Source: Rhizobium sp. BK316 (GTDB taxonomy: Bacteria; Pseudomonadota; Alphaproteobacteria; Rhizobiales; Rhizobiaceae). From it: 64,000 nucleotides of DNA. Positions 24,361-33,700 of this stretch are shown here, piece by piece (the first letter of the stretch is position 1; each line of letters begins with the position of its first letter). The stretch lies in NCBI RefSeq assembly GCF_014193695.1, contig NZ_JACHZR010000007.1, positions 124,001-188,000 of the forward strand, read 5' to 3'. The position numbers and the translations under genes were made by a program. The notes under the pieces were generated by a model. That model saw only the letters and a program-made list of their open reading frames with translations. It searched no databases and was not told the DNA's origin.

Positions 24361-25554
24361 TCAGTGGCCGCCACCGGAGACCCCGTCGGCATAATGCGCC
24401 AGCCTGGAGAATGCGAGAACGACGAGCAACAGCACCGGCAGCGCCATGAAGACAGCCGCAAAGCCGACATGTTCAGCCACGAAGCCGATCACCGAAGGCG
24501 CAACCAGCATGCCGGAATAACCCATGGTTGTCACGACGGAGATAGCGATGCCGGGTTTCAGGCCGGGAATATTGCCTGCCGCCGAAAAGGCGATCGGCAC
24601 CATGTTGGAAATGCCGATCCCGCAAAGCGCGAAGCCGAGGATGGCAATTTCCGCATTTGGCGCAAGGCTCGCAAGTAGCATACCGGCAATCGCAAACAAG
24701 GTGCAGATACGCAGCGTCTTGACGCCACCGAGACGGTCGCGAACCAGGTCGCCGGCAAAGCGCATGGTCGCCATGGTCGCCGAGAAGGCCGCAAAGCCGA
24801 GGCCGGAGAGGGCGACCGACGCACCCATTTCCTGCCTGAGATAGAGCGCACCCCAGTCCAGGACCGCACCTTCCGGCACCATGCAGAATAGCGCCATAAT
24901 ACCGAGCAGCCACGGCAGCGGCACCATCGGCAGCTTCGTCTTCTCCTTCTTGGTATCAGGATGCGGCGGGTCGGCCAGGATCATCGGCCAGGCGATGGCA
25001 AGGAAGATCGCGGCAAGCACGGTCGCCAGCTCCGCGTGACCAAGAATACCGAGTTTGGAGATCACCAGGCCGCCGAGACCGGAACCGATCAAACCGCCGA
25101 GACTCCAGAAGGCATGGCAGGACGACATAATGGCACGGCGCATGGATTTTTCCACCGCCACGGCATTGGCGTTCATTGCCACGTCCATCGCGCCGATGAA
25201 ACCGCCGAACAGAAAGAGCGAGATCGCCCCTGTGATGACGTTGGGAGCCAGCGTCAGCGCCAGAAGCATCGGCAACAGGCAAACGGCCAGTACCTGCACG
25301 ACAACCCGCGAGCCATGCTTGGCGATCTGCGCGCCGGCGATCGGCATCATGACGAGCGAACCGAGGCCGAAGACCAGGATCATCAGCCCGAGTTCGAACT
25401 TGGTGAGATCAAGCCGTTCGGCAAAGTCAGGAATCTTTGGCGCCCAGCCACCGATGACGAAACCGTTCATGAGAAAGAGCAGCGAGACCGCCGCTCTGTT
25501 GCTGGTGACAAAGCTGCTCCGCACCCTCGGAGCCACGCTCACGTTATTATCCAT
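24361..25554 (-). CDS. MFS transporter, YbjJ-like
   Basis: This 397-residue carrier has 12 predicted membrane helices. Features include FLMNGFVIGGWAPKIPDF at the first helix-loop, FIGAMDVAMNANAVAVE in helix 4 (the AMDVAMN motif seen in YbjJ-like carriers) and CHAFWSLGGLIG in helix 5. Substrates of this subgroup are unknown; sugars have been suggested for relatives. It lies 60 bases behind a DeoR-type regulator on the same strand, so the two are probably one operon and the regulator may sense its substrate. Confidence 0.85.
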   Translation of the reverse strand: MDNNVSVAPRVRSSFVTSNRAAVSLLFLMNGFVIGGWAPKIPDFAERLDLTKFELGLMILVFGLGSLVMMPIAGAQIAKHGSRVVVQVLAVCLLPMLLALTLAPNVITGAISLFLFGGFIGAMDVAMNANAVAVEKSMRRAIMSSCHAFWSLGGLIGSGLGGLVISKLGILGHAELATVLAAIFLAIAWPMILADPPHPDTKKEKTKLPMVPLPWLLGIMALFCMVPEGAVLDWGALYLRQEMGASVALSGLGFAAFSATMATMRFAGDLVRDRLGGVKTLRICTLFAIAGMLLASLAPNAEIAILGFALCGIGISNMVPIAFSAAGNIPGLKPGIAISVVTTMGYSGMLVAPSVIGFVAEHVGFAAVFMALPVLLLVVLAFSRLAHYADGVSGGGH

Positions 25555-25614
25555 TTCCTTGTCTTTCCTCTCATCGGGCTTGACTACCCGATCCCCATAA
25601 AAGGCGGGACGGCC

Positions 25615-26391
25615 TCAAGCCGTCTTCTCCGCAACGATCGTCCGGCACCCGCGTGCACGGTATTCCTCGAGCATGAGAGCATCGGCGTCATGCTCCACGA
25701 CAAGGCATTCGCAATGCGCGACCGGCAAAACGCTGTGCGGCGCTGCTGTGCCGAATTTTTCCGATGTGGCCGCAACCATGACCCGCTTGCTCCTGGATGT
25801 GGCGAACCGCTTGAACTCCGCATCCTCGAAGCCGAACGCTGTCAATCCTGCCTCGATATCGACGCCGCAGGCGCCCAGAATACAGAGGTCGGGCGAAAGC
25901 TGCTCCATGTCGCGCAGGGCCTTGGCGCCGAGCGAGCCACCGGTTTGACGGTCGACCAGGCCGCCGATCAGGATGACGTTGACTTCAGGTTTTTCGATCA
26001 GCGCCGCAGCGATCACCGGTGCATTCGTCGCTGCAGTCAGCGGCAAGTCAGCCGGCAACGCATTGGCGATTGCCAGATTGGTGCTGCCGGCATCGAAGAA
26101 AACCGTCATGCCGGCGGCGATTTCGCCTGCAGCGGCGCGCGCCAGAGCCTGCTTCCGGTCGGCAGCAAAACTCATGCGCTGGGTCAGGCTCCCGCGCGCC
26201 GGCGAGACCGGCAACGCTCCGCCGTAGACCCTTTCGCAGAGGCCTGCTGCAGCCATCTCGCGCAGGTCACGCCGCACCGTGTCTTCAGAGACTCCGAATT
26301 CGAGCGCAAGCTCCGCAGCCAGCACGCGGCCATGCGTCTTGAGCCGCTCGGAAATCACACTCTGACGTTCTCGCAACAGGAAATCCTGCAT
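25615..26391 (-). CDS. DeoR/GlpR family transcriptional regulator
   Basis: This 258-residue repressor has an N-terminal winged helix (ERQSVISERLKTHGRV, then ELALEFGVSEDTVRRDL) and a C-terminal DeoR sugar-phosphate sensor domain (FFDAGSTNLAIANALP, ATNAPVIAAALIE, LIGGLVDRQTGGSLG). Such proteins respond to phosphorylated sugars. It precedes a YbjJ-like MFS gene on the same strand and is divergent from an EamA transporter, with a perfect palindrome (26446-26464) between them that may be its operator. Confidence 0.9.
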   Translation of the reverse strand: MQDFLLRERQSVISERLKTHGRVLAAELALEFGVSEDTVRRDLREMAAAGLCERVYGGALPVSPARGSLTQRMSFAADRKQALARAAAGEIAAGMTVFFDAGSTNLAIANALPADLPLTAATNAPVIAAALIEKPEVNVILIGGLVDRQTGGSLGAKALRDMEQLSPDLCILGACGVDIEAGLTAFGFEDAEFKRFATSRSKRVMVAATSEKFGTAAPHSVLPVAHCECLVVEHDADALMLEEYRARGCRTIVAEKTA

Positions 26392-26445
26392 GTTCCTACC
26401 GGATCAATCTATCAACACCTATAATCATGCATAAACGCTGACGAT

Positions 26446-26464
26446 CGTGCATGCAACATGCACG
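26446..26464. promoter_or_regulatory. Palindromic operator candidate between deoR-type and EamA genes
   Basis: CGTGCATG (26446-26453), CAA, CATGCACG (26457-26464): a perfect 8-bp inverted repeat with a 3-base centre, plus a related GCATGCAT just to the left. It is 55 bases upstream of the DeoR-type gene. Confidence 0.55.
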
Positions 26465-26601
26465 GTCACACGTTTTCTGACATTGTGAAACGAAGCTCCA
26501 CCAGTAGGGCGAAATCTGGCCTATTGACCGGCTCCAAGGGCGCGAATATCGATCGGGCATTCCCGATTCCTGCCGGCATATCCCGCCTCTGGTGCATTCC
26601 C

Positions 26602-27471
26602 GTGAAAAACTCCGTCAGCTTGGGCATCGCGCTCACGACAGCAGCCTATATGGCGTTCACCTTCCATGACGCGATCGTCAAGGTTTTGACATCAGCGATC
26701 CCCGTCTGGCAGATCCTGTTTTTCCGCAGCCTCACAATTCTTATCGGCTGCCTCGCCTATGGCCGCGGCAAGCTTGTCCATCACGCTGTCACCTCTCCGA
26801 TCATCAAACCGATGATCGCCCGCAGCATCCTACTGCTCTGCGCTTGGCTTTCTTACTATACCGCCGCACGCCACCTGCAACTCGCCGAAGTCACCACCCT
26901 TTACTACGCCGCTCCCGTCGTCGGCACCGTGCTTGCCTGGTTCATTCTGAGAGAAGAAGTGACACCCGCACGTTGGCTTGCGGTGGGCGTCGGCTTCGTG
27001 GGCGTGCTCATCGCCTGCAATCCCGTCGGCCTGACCATCTCCTGGTCAGTCTATCTGGCGCTGCAGGCAGCCGTGCTCTGGGCATCGGCCATGGTGCTGC
27101 TGCGTAAGACCTCGCTGCATGAGAAGACCATCGTCCAGCTAGCCGTCTCCAATGTCTTCTTTCTCATCATGACCGGCATCGCCGTCATCTATACCTGGCA
27201 GACGCCGACTCTCACACAACTCGGCTTGCTCATCGGCACCGGCGTCGTTGCCGGCTGCGCCCAGTTCGCGCTTTTCGAAGGCATGCGTCAGGCGCCGGTT
27301 TCGGTGCTCGCACCCTTCGAATATACCTCGCTCGTCTGGGCCTTCATCCTTGGCTACATGATCTGGGCCGACATTCCGACGTACAATGTCGTTGTCGGCG
27401 CGATCATGATCCTTGGAGCAGGGTTGATCATTATCGTCAGCGAAAGACTGCGCCATCGCGCGACGGCCTGA
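26602..27471 (+). CDS. EamA (DMT) family transporter
   Basis: This roughly 289-residue inner membrane protein has ten hydrophobic helices in two EamA repeats: the first ends near YYAAPVVGTVLAWFILREEV and the second near PFEYTSLVWAFILGYMIWAD, both carrying the conserved late-helix motif. RhaT/YdcZ-like drug/metabolite exporters share this layout; the substrate is unknown. GTG at 26602 is chosen because an earlier frame start (26458) lies inside the palindrome and adds 48 residues of non-membrane sequence. The ribosome binding site is weak, so the start is uncertain. Confidence 0.82.
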   Translation: MKNSVSLGIALTTAAYMAFTFHDAIVKVLTSAIPVWQILFFRSLTILIGCLAYGRGKLVHHAVTSPIIKPMIARSILLLCAWLSYYTAARHLQLAEVTTLYYAAPVVGTVLAWFILREEVTPARWLAVGVGFVGVLIACNPVGLTISWSVYLALQAAVLWASAMVLLRKTSLHEKTIVQLAVSNVFFLIMTGIAVIYTWQTPTLTQLGLLIGTGVVAGCAQFALFEGMRQAPVSVLAPFEYTSLVWAFILGYMIWADIPTYNVVVGAIMILGAGLIIIVSERLRHRATA

Positions 27472-27542
27472 TACCGGTTTCAGCCGGATTCGTAACCAGA
27501 ATGGCGGCTTGAGAAAAATATTCGCAGTTGCCGCTTTTATTT

Positions 27543-27579
27543 GCAGTTTTCTACGCTTCCGATGCCGCAATTTTCTGCG
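27543..27579 (+). repeat. Two imperfect repeats upstream of the cystine-type operon
   Basis: GCAGTTTTCTACG (27543-27555) and GCAATTTTCTGCG (27567-27579) differ at two positions and are spaced 24 bases apart, about 47 bases before the binding-protein start codon. The spacing of just over two helical turns suggests a regulator binding the same face. Confidence 0.4.
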
Positions 27580-27625
27580 ATGTATCAACCATCCGAACAC
27601 GCTCTTCCCAAGGATGGATAGAACA

Positions 27626-28399
27626 ATGAACTGGTTGAAAACCGTCGCCGCCGCTGCCCTCATTCAGGCTGCAGCCCTTCTGCCTGCCCATGCCGGCGAA
27701 AACCTCGGCGCCATCAAGTCTGCCGGCGTCTTCAAGATCGGCACGGAAGGCACCTACGCCCCGTTCACCTATCATGACGAAAGCGGCAAGCTCGTCGGCT
27801 TCGACGTGGAGATCGGCGAAGCAGTCGCCGCCAAGCTCGGCGTCAAGGCAGAGTTCGTTGAAGGCAAGTGGGACGGCCTGATCGCCGGCCTCGACGCCAA
27901 CCGCTATGACACGGTCATCAACCAGGTCGGCATTACCGATGCGCGCAAGCAGAAGTACGACTTCTCCGAGCCCTATATCGCTTCCAAGGCCGTTCTGATC
28001 GTCCGTGACGGCGACGACAGCATCAAGACCTTCGCCGATCTCAAGGGCAAGAAGGCCGCTCAGTCGCTGACCAGCAACTTCGGCAAGCTCGCCACGGAAG
28101 CGGGCGCCGAACTCGTCGGCACCGACGGCTTCGACCAGTCGATCCAGCTCGTGCTGACGAAGCGCGCCGATGCCACGATCAACGACAGCCTTTCCTTCCT
28201 CGACTTCAAGAAGCACAAACCGGACGCTCCGGTGAAGATCGTCGCCCAGCAGGAAAATGCTGACTATTCCGGTATCATCATCCGCAAGGGCGAACCGGAA
28301 CTGCTCGAAGCGATTAACAAGGCGCTCGCCGACATCAAGGCTGACGGCACCTACAAGAAGATCGCCGACAAGTATTTCGGCCAGGACGTTTCCAAGTAA
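27626..28399 (+). CDS. Amino acid ABC transporter substrate-binding protein, cystine type
   Basis: This 257-residue periplasmic protein has a signal peptide cleaved after AHA (residue 23) and a family 3 solute-binding fold. It begins VFKIGTEGTYAPFTYHDESG, with FDVEIGEAVAAKLGV and the segment KWDGLIAGLDANRYDTVINQ, then TDARKQKYDFSEPY. The last two closely resemble TcyJ (FliY) of E. coli, a cystine-binding protein. ATG at 27626 is preceded by AAGGA. A strong hairpin separates it from the permease gene, which would leave the binding protein more abundant. Cystine as ligand is a family inference. Confidence 0.88.
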   Translation: MNWLKTVAAAALIQAAALLPAHAGENLGAIKSAGVFKIGTEGTYAPFTYHDESGKLVGFDVEIGEAVAAKLGVKAEFVEGKWDGLIAGLDANRYDTVINQVGITDARKQKYDFSEPYIASKAVLIVRDGDDSIKTFADLKGKKAAQSLTSNFGKLATEAGAELVGTDGFDQSIQLVLTKRADATINDSLSFLDFKKHKPDAPVKIVAQQENADYSGIIIRKGEPELLEAINKALADIKADGTYKKIADKYFGQDVSK

Positions 28400-28455
28400 G
28401 TCCTGACACCGGCGGTTTCGCGCTGCCGCCATATCATCTATAGCTGCATGAGAAA

Positions 28456-28490
28456 GCGTCCGGCGAACACTCGCCGGACGCGTCTTTTCT
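28456..28490 (+). terminator. Intra-operon hairpin (partial terminator)
   Basis: GCGTCCGGCGA (28456-28466) and TCGCCGGACGC (28471-28481) make a perfect 11-bp stem with loop ACAC, followed by GTCTTTTCTT. It lies between the binding-protein and permease genes, a common device for setting their ratio. Confidence 0.8.
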
Positions 28491-28503
28491 TGAGGACACG
28501 CCC

Positions 28504-29184
28504 TTGCCGCACTGGCTCCAACTGATGGCGGAATCGCTTCCCTCGCTCCTCTGGGCGGGGCTGATCTTCACCATCCCCTTGACCCTGCTTTCCTTCGCCT
28601 TCGGATTGATCCTAGGCCTGATCACCGCGATCGCCCGTCTCTTCGGACCAGAACCTGTTGCAGCCATTGCCCGTTTTTATGTCTGGGTCATCCGCGGCAC
28701 GCCTCTGCTCGTCCAGCTCTTCGTCATCTTCTACGGCCTGCCGAGCATCGGTATCTTGCTCGATGCCTTTCCGGCGGCCCTGATCGGCTTCACGCTGAAT
28801 ATCGGCGCCTACAGCTCCGAAATCATTCGCGCCGTCATCTCCTCCGTGCCCAAGGGCCAATGGGAAGCGGCCTATTCGATCGGCATGAGCTGGCGTCAGG
28901 CCATGAGCCGCACCATTCTGCCGCAAGCCGCCCGCGTAGCCGTGCCGCCGCTGTCGAACACCTTCATCTCGCTGGTCAAGGACACTTCGCTCGCAGCCGC
29001 CATCACCGTGCCGGAGCTCTTCCAGGCCGCGCAACGCATCGTCGCCACCACTTACGAGCCATTGATCCTTTATATCGAGGCAGCACTGATCTATCTCGTC
29101 CTGAGCTCCGTGCTCTCAACGCTGCAGCAAAGGCTGGAACGCCGCTTCGCGCGTTATGGCGGCATGCTGGAGGCAAATGCATGA
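28504..29184 (+). CDS. Amino acid ABC transporter permease, cystine type
   Basis: This 226-residue permease of the HisM/YecS family has about five membrane helices. The cytoplasmic coupling loop contains the EAA motif (WEAAYSIGMSWRQAMSRTILPQA). VIRGTPLLVQLFVIFYGLP is the diagnostic segment of polar amino acid permeases. The start is TTG at 28504, with GAGGA 9 bases upstream; an ATG at 28525 is possible. Its stop codon overlaps the ATPase start (ATGA). Confidence 0.9.
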   Translation: MPHWLQLMAESLPSLLWAGLIFTIPLTLLSFAFGLILGLITAIARLFGPEPVAAIARFYVWVIRGTPLLVQLFVIFYGLPSIGILLDAFPAALIGFTLNIGAYSSEIIRAVISSVPKGQWEAAYSIGMSWRQAMSRTILPQAARVAVPPLSNTFISLVKDTSLAAAITVPELFQAAQRIVATTYEPLILYIEAALIYLVLSSVLSTLQQRLERRFARYGGMLEANA

Positions 29185-29942
29185 TCGAGCTTTCCAATAT
29201 CGAAAAGCGCTTCGGTGACGCCGTCATCCTGAAGGACATCAGCATCCGCATTCCGGAAGGCAGCGTTACCGCTCTCGTCGGCCCGTCCGGCGGCGGCAAG
29301 AGCACGCTGCTTCGCTGCATCAATCTCCTGGAAATCCCGACCGCAGGCGTAATCCACCTCGGCGAAGAAACGCTTTCCTTCGCACCCGGCAAGCGTGTCG
29401 GCTGGCAGGCAATCCAGAAGATCCGTCGCCAGACTGGCATGGTGTTCCAGAACTTTCAGCTATTTCCGCATCAGACGGCGATCGAAAACGTCATGGAAGG
29501 TCTGGTCACAGTCCTGAAATGGCGAAGGGAAAAGGCGCGCGAACGCGCCATGGAACTGCTGACCAAGGTCGGCATGGCACACAAGACCGATGCCTGGCCC
29601 TCGACGCTCTCCGGCGGCCAGCAGCAGCGCGTGGCAATCGCCCGCGCTCTCGCGCCTTCGCCGCGCGTATTGCTCTGCGACGAGCCGACGTCTGCGCTTG
29701 ATCCGGAACTGTCAGCGGAAGTGGTAGACGTGCTGGGCCAGCTTGCCCGTGAAGGCACGACCATGGTCATGGCGACCCATGATCTTCGCCTCGCCTCCAA
29801 GATTGCCAATGACGTGGTTTTTCTGGAAGCCGGCAGCGTGGTGGAAACGGGCAGCGCCAGGGCGATCTTCAATACGCCGGAGAAGGAGCGCACCAAGCGC
29901 TTTATCTCCACCATCAATGCGGCGCACACTTACGATATCTGA
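29181..29942 (+). CDS. Amino acid ABC transporter ATP-binding protein, cystine type
   Basis: This 253-residue ATPase shows Walker A GPSGGGKST, Q-loop MVFQNFQLFPH (the FNLFPH-type motif of polar amino acid importers), signature LSGGQQQRVAIARAL, Walker B LLCDEPTSALDP and the H-loop MATHDL. ATG at 29181 overlaps the permease stop by 4 bases, so translation is coupled. With the two genes before it, it forms a complete importer. Confidence 0.92.
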   Translation: MIELSNIEKRFGDAVILKDISIRIPEGSVTALVGPSGGGKSTLLRCINLLEIPTAGVIHLGEETLSFAPGKRVGWQAIQKIRRQTGMVFQNFQLFPHQTAIENVMEGLVTVLKWRREKARERAMELLTKVGMAHKTDAWPSTLSGGQQQRVAIARALAPSPRVLLCDEPTSALDPELSAEVVDVLGQLAREGTTMVMATHDLRLASKIANDVVFLEAGSVVETGSARAIFNTPEKERTKRFISTINAAHTYDI

Positions 29943-29984
29943 GCAATGCCGGGATGCGAACATCCCGCCACACGGAAATTCCAA

Positions 29985-30557
29985 TTAAGCGGCCGTGACG
30001 ACGGCGCGGGCTGCCTTCAGCGCATTGCCCCACCAGGTCAGCTGATCGAGCAGGTTCTTGGCGGCTTCGTTCAGATGCGCGTAGTCGCCGAGGTTCTTGC
30101 CTTCCTTGAGAACCGAAAGATATTCGCCGAACGAGATGTGAACGGCCGTCTTGACGGAAGCCGCGCTCATTTCGACGAAGACCAGACGAAGATGCTCGAC
30201 CGCGCGTGCGCCACCGACGCCGCCATAACCGACAAAGCCGACCGGCTTCTGGATGAATTCGCCGAGATCGATCGCGTTCTTCAGAACGGCCGTCGGGGCA
30301 TGATTATATTCGGCGGCCGTGAAGATGAAGCCATCGAATTCGCGTAGCTTCTTCTTCCAACGCTCGGCGGTTTCGCTTTCCGCCGCGGTGGCACGCGCTT
30401 CACCGAAGAAATGCATGGGGTAGTCGAGAAGATCGAGAATTTCGACTTCGAGTTCGGAACGCTGACCGACGAGTTCGGCGATCCACTTGGCCGGATGCTC
30501 GGCGAAACGGCCAATGCGCGTGCTGCCGACGATGACGGCAATCTTCAACTTGCTCAT
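29985..30557 (-). CDS. NADPH-dependent FMN reductase family protein
   Basis: This 190-residue flavodoxin-fold protein has the FMN phosphate loop GSTRIGRFAEHPAKW at about 11-25 and the conserved EYNHAPTAVLKNAIDLG segment, in which the PTAVLKNAID stretch stacks on the flavin. Relatives include ChrR quinone/chromate reductases and NAD(P)H-dependent FMN reductases acting against oxidative stress. The physiological acceptor is unknown. It lies downstream of pyc on the same strand but behind a hairpin, so it is likely a separate unit. Confidence 0.87.
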   Translation of the reverse strand: MSKLKIAVIVGSTRIGRFAEHPAKWIAELVGQRSELEVEILDLLDYPMHFFGEARATAAESETAERWKKKLREFDGFIFTAAEYNHAPTAVLKNAIDLGEFIQKPVGFVGYGGVGGARAVEHLRLVFVEMSAASVKTAVHISFGEYLSVLKEGKNLGDYAHLNEAAKNLLDQLTWWGNALKAARAVVTAA

Positions 30558-30610
30558 AGAGATGCTTTCCTGATTGGGCTTGGGGGCTGGTGGTGAGAGC
30601 GGAATTCTAT

Positions 30611-30645
30611 GAGAAAGCCTCCTCGCCCGGCAAGGCGAGAAGGCT
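30611..30645 (-). terminator. Hairpin between pyc and the FMN reductase gene
   Basis: AGCCT-C-CTCGCC (30616-30627) pairs with GGCGAG-A-AGGCT (30634-30645), an 11-pair stem with one mismatch, followed on the minus strand by TTCTCAT. It probably ends the pyc transcript. Confidence 0.6.
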
Positions 30646-30725
30646 GCTAACTCTCAGAAAAATCAGCTTTTTAACAAGCCAATCGGACACAATCGGGTGA
30701 TATCGGAGACAACGTCGCCTTCTGC

Positions 30726-33700
30726 TTAACCGGCATAGACGACGAGCAGATCCTTGGCATCAATCTGGTCGCCAGCCTTGACCAGCACTTCCGAGATCGT
30801 TCCGCCCTTCTCCGCGTGCAGGGCCGTTTCCATCTTCATCGCCTCGATGGAGACGAGCACGTCGCCGGCACTGACTGCCTGTCCCGGCGAGACGAAGACG
30901 CGCGAGATGACGCCCGGCATCGGCGCACCGACATGGACCGCATTGCCGGCTTCCGCCTTGCGCCTGATAGCGGCACCCGACGCACCATGCGCCCGGTCCG
31001 GCACCTTGATGCGGCGTGGCTGGCCGTTGAGCTCGAAGAAGACAGTGACCATGCCCTGGCTGTCGGTCTGGCTCATCGCCTGATTGACGATGACGAGCGT
31101 CTTGCCCTTTTCGATATCGGCAAAGAGTTCCTCGCCATCCTTGAGGCCGTAGAAATAAGCGGGCGTCGGCAGCACCGAGACCGGGCCGTAGGTATCCGAA
31201 GCCAGCGCAAAATCGGTGAAGACCTTTGGATACATGAGGTAGGAGGCGAACTCGAAATCGCTCACCTCACGCTCGAGCTTGGTTTCGATCGCCTTGCGCT
31301 CCGCATCGAGATCAGCATCGTCAAGCAGAGAACCTGGACGCACGGTATAGGGCTGCTCGCCCTTCAGAGCTTTCTTCTGCAGCGCTTCCGGCCATCCCGA
31401 CGGAGGCTGGCCGAGATCGCCCTTCAGCATCGAAACCACCGATTCCGGGAAAGAAACCTCCCTGTCCGGGCTGACGACGTCGGCAACCGTCAGATCTTGA
31501 GAGACCATCATCAGCGCCATGTCGCCGACAACCTTGGAGGACGGCGTCACCTTGACGATATCGCCGAACATCTGGTTGGCGTCGGCATAGGCCTGCGCCA
31601 CCTGGTGCCAACGGGTTTCGAGACCGAGCGACCGGGCCTGTTCCTTGAGGTTGGTGAACTGACCACCCGGCATTTCGTGCAGGTAGACTTCCGATGCCGG
31701 CCCCTTCAGATCGCTCTCGAAGGCCGCATACTGATTGCGAACCGCTTCCCAATAGAAGGAGATGCGGCGGATCCATTCCGGATCGAGGCCCGGATCGCGC
31801 TTGGAGCCGCGCAGCGCCTCGACGATCGAGCCTAGGCAGGGCTGCGAGGTATTGCCCGAGAGCGCATCCATCGCCGCATCGACGGCATCGACGCCGGCAT
31901 CCACGGCAGCAAGAACCGTGGCAGCAGCGATGCCCGACGTATCATGCGTATGGAAATGGATCGGCAGGCTGGTCGCTTCGCGCAGCGCCTTGAAGAGGAC
32001 CTTGGCGGCGGCCGGCTTCAACAGGCCCGCCATGTCCTTCAGTGCGATGATATGCGCGCCGGCCTTTTCGAGCTGGACGGCAAGGTCCGTATAATATTTG
32101 AGGTCGTATTTCGGCCGGGCGGAATTGAGGATATCGCCCGTGTAGCAGATCGCCGCTTCGCAGAGCTTGTTTTCCTCGGCAACGGCGTCCATCGACACGC
32201 GCATGTTCTCCACCCAGTTCAGGCAGTCGAAGACGCGGAAGAGATCGATACCGCCTTTCGCAGCCTGGCGGACGAAATATTTCACGACGTTGTCAGGGTA
32301 GTTCTTGTAGCCGACGCCATTCGCTCCGCGCAGCAGCATTTGCAGCAGCAAGTTGGGAGCTGCCTCGCGGATCAGCCCCAGACGCTCCCACGGATCTTCC
32401 GTCAGGAAGCGCATGGAAACATCGAAGGTAGCCCCGCCCCAGCATTCCAGTGACAAGAGGTTCGGCAGCGCATGCGCATAAGTGCCGGCGATCCCGGCAA
32501 TGTCATATGTGCGCATGCGGGTGGCGAGCAGCGACTGGTGTCCGTCGCGCATCGTCGTATCGGTCAGCAGCACCTGTTTCTGCTCGCGCATCCACTCGCC
32601 GAATTTCTTCGGGCCAAGCTGGTCGAGACGTTGCTTCGTACCATCGGGGATCTTGCCGCCATTGATATAGGGTACGACAGGCTTGGCGGCATCCTCTGAT
32701 GGCCGCGGGCGATCCTTCGCTTCCGGGTGGCCGTTGACGGTGACGTCGGCGAGATAGGTGAGAAGCTTGGTGGCACGGTCCTGGCGCTTGACCTGCTGGA
32801 AGAGTTCCGGCGTCGTGTCGATGAAGCGTGTCGTGTAGGAATTATCCTTGAACTTCGGATGCGTAATGATCGCCTCGAGGAAGGTCAGGTTGGTGGCGAC
32901 ACCGCGGATGCGGAATTCGCGCAGCGCGCGGTCCATACGGGAAATGGCTTCCAGCGGATTGGGTGCCCAGGCGGTCACCTTGACAAGCAAAGGGTCGTAG
33001 TAGCGGGTGATGATCGCGCCGGTATAAGACGTGCCGCCGTCGAGGCGTATACCGAAACCCGATGCCGAACGGTAGGCGGTGATGCGGCCGTAATCCGGAA
33101 TGAAATTATGCTCGGGGTCCTCTGTCGTGATGCGGCACTGCAGTGCATGGCCGTTGAGGCGGATATCCGCCTGCTTTGGTACGCCGGATTCCTCAGTGCC
33201 GATCGCAAATCCGTCGAGAATGTGGATCTGCGCCTTGACGATATCGATGCCGGTGACGACTTCGGTGACCGTATGCTCCACCTGGATGCGTGGATTGACT
33301 TCGATGAAGTAGAATTTGCCGGTGTCGGCATCCATCAGGTACTCGACGGTGCCGGCACCGACATAGCTCGTCGCCTCGGCGATCTTCAGCGAATAGGCGG
33401 CGAGTTCCTGTCGCTGTGCTTCCGAAAGATACGGCGCGGGCGCGCGCTCGACGACTTTCTGGTTACGGCGCTGGATGGAGCAGTCGCGCTCGAAGAGATG
33501 CACGACATTGCCGTGCGTATCACCCAGGATCTGGCTTTCGACATGACGAGCACGTTCCACCAGCTTTTCGAGATAGACCTCGTCCTTGCCGAAGGCGGCC
33601 ATCGCTTCACGCTTGGCTTCCGTCACTTCGCGGGCGAGATCGGCTTCGGAGCGGATGACACGCATGCCACGACCGCCGCCGCCCCACGAGGCTTTCAGCA

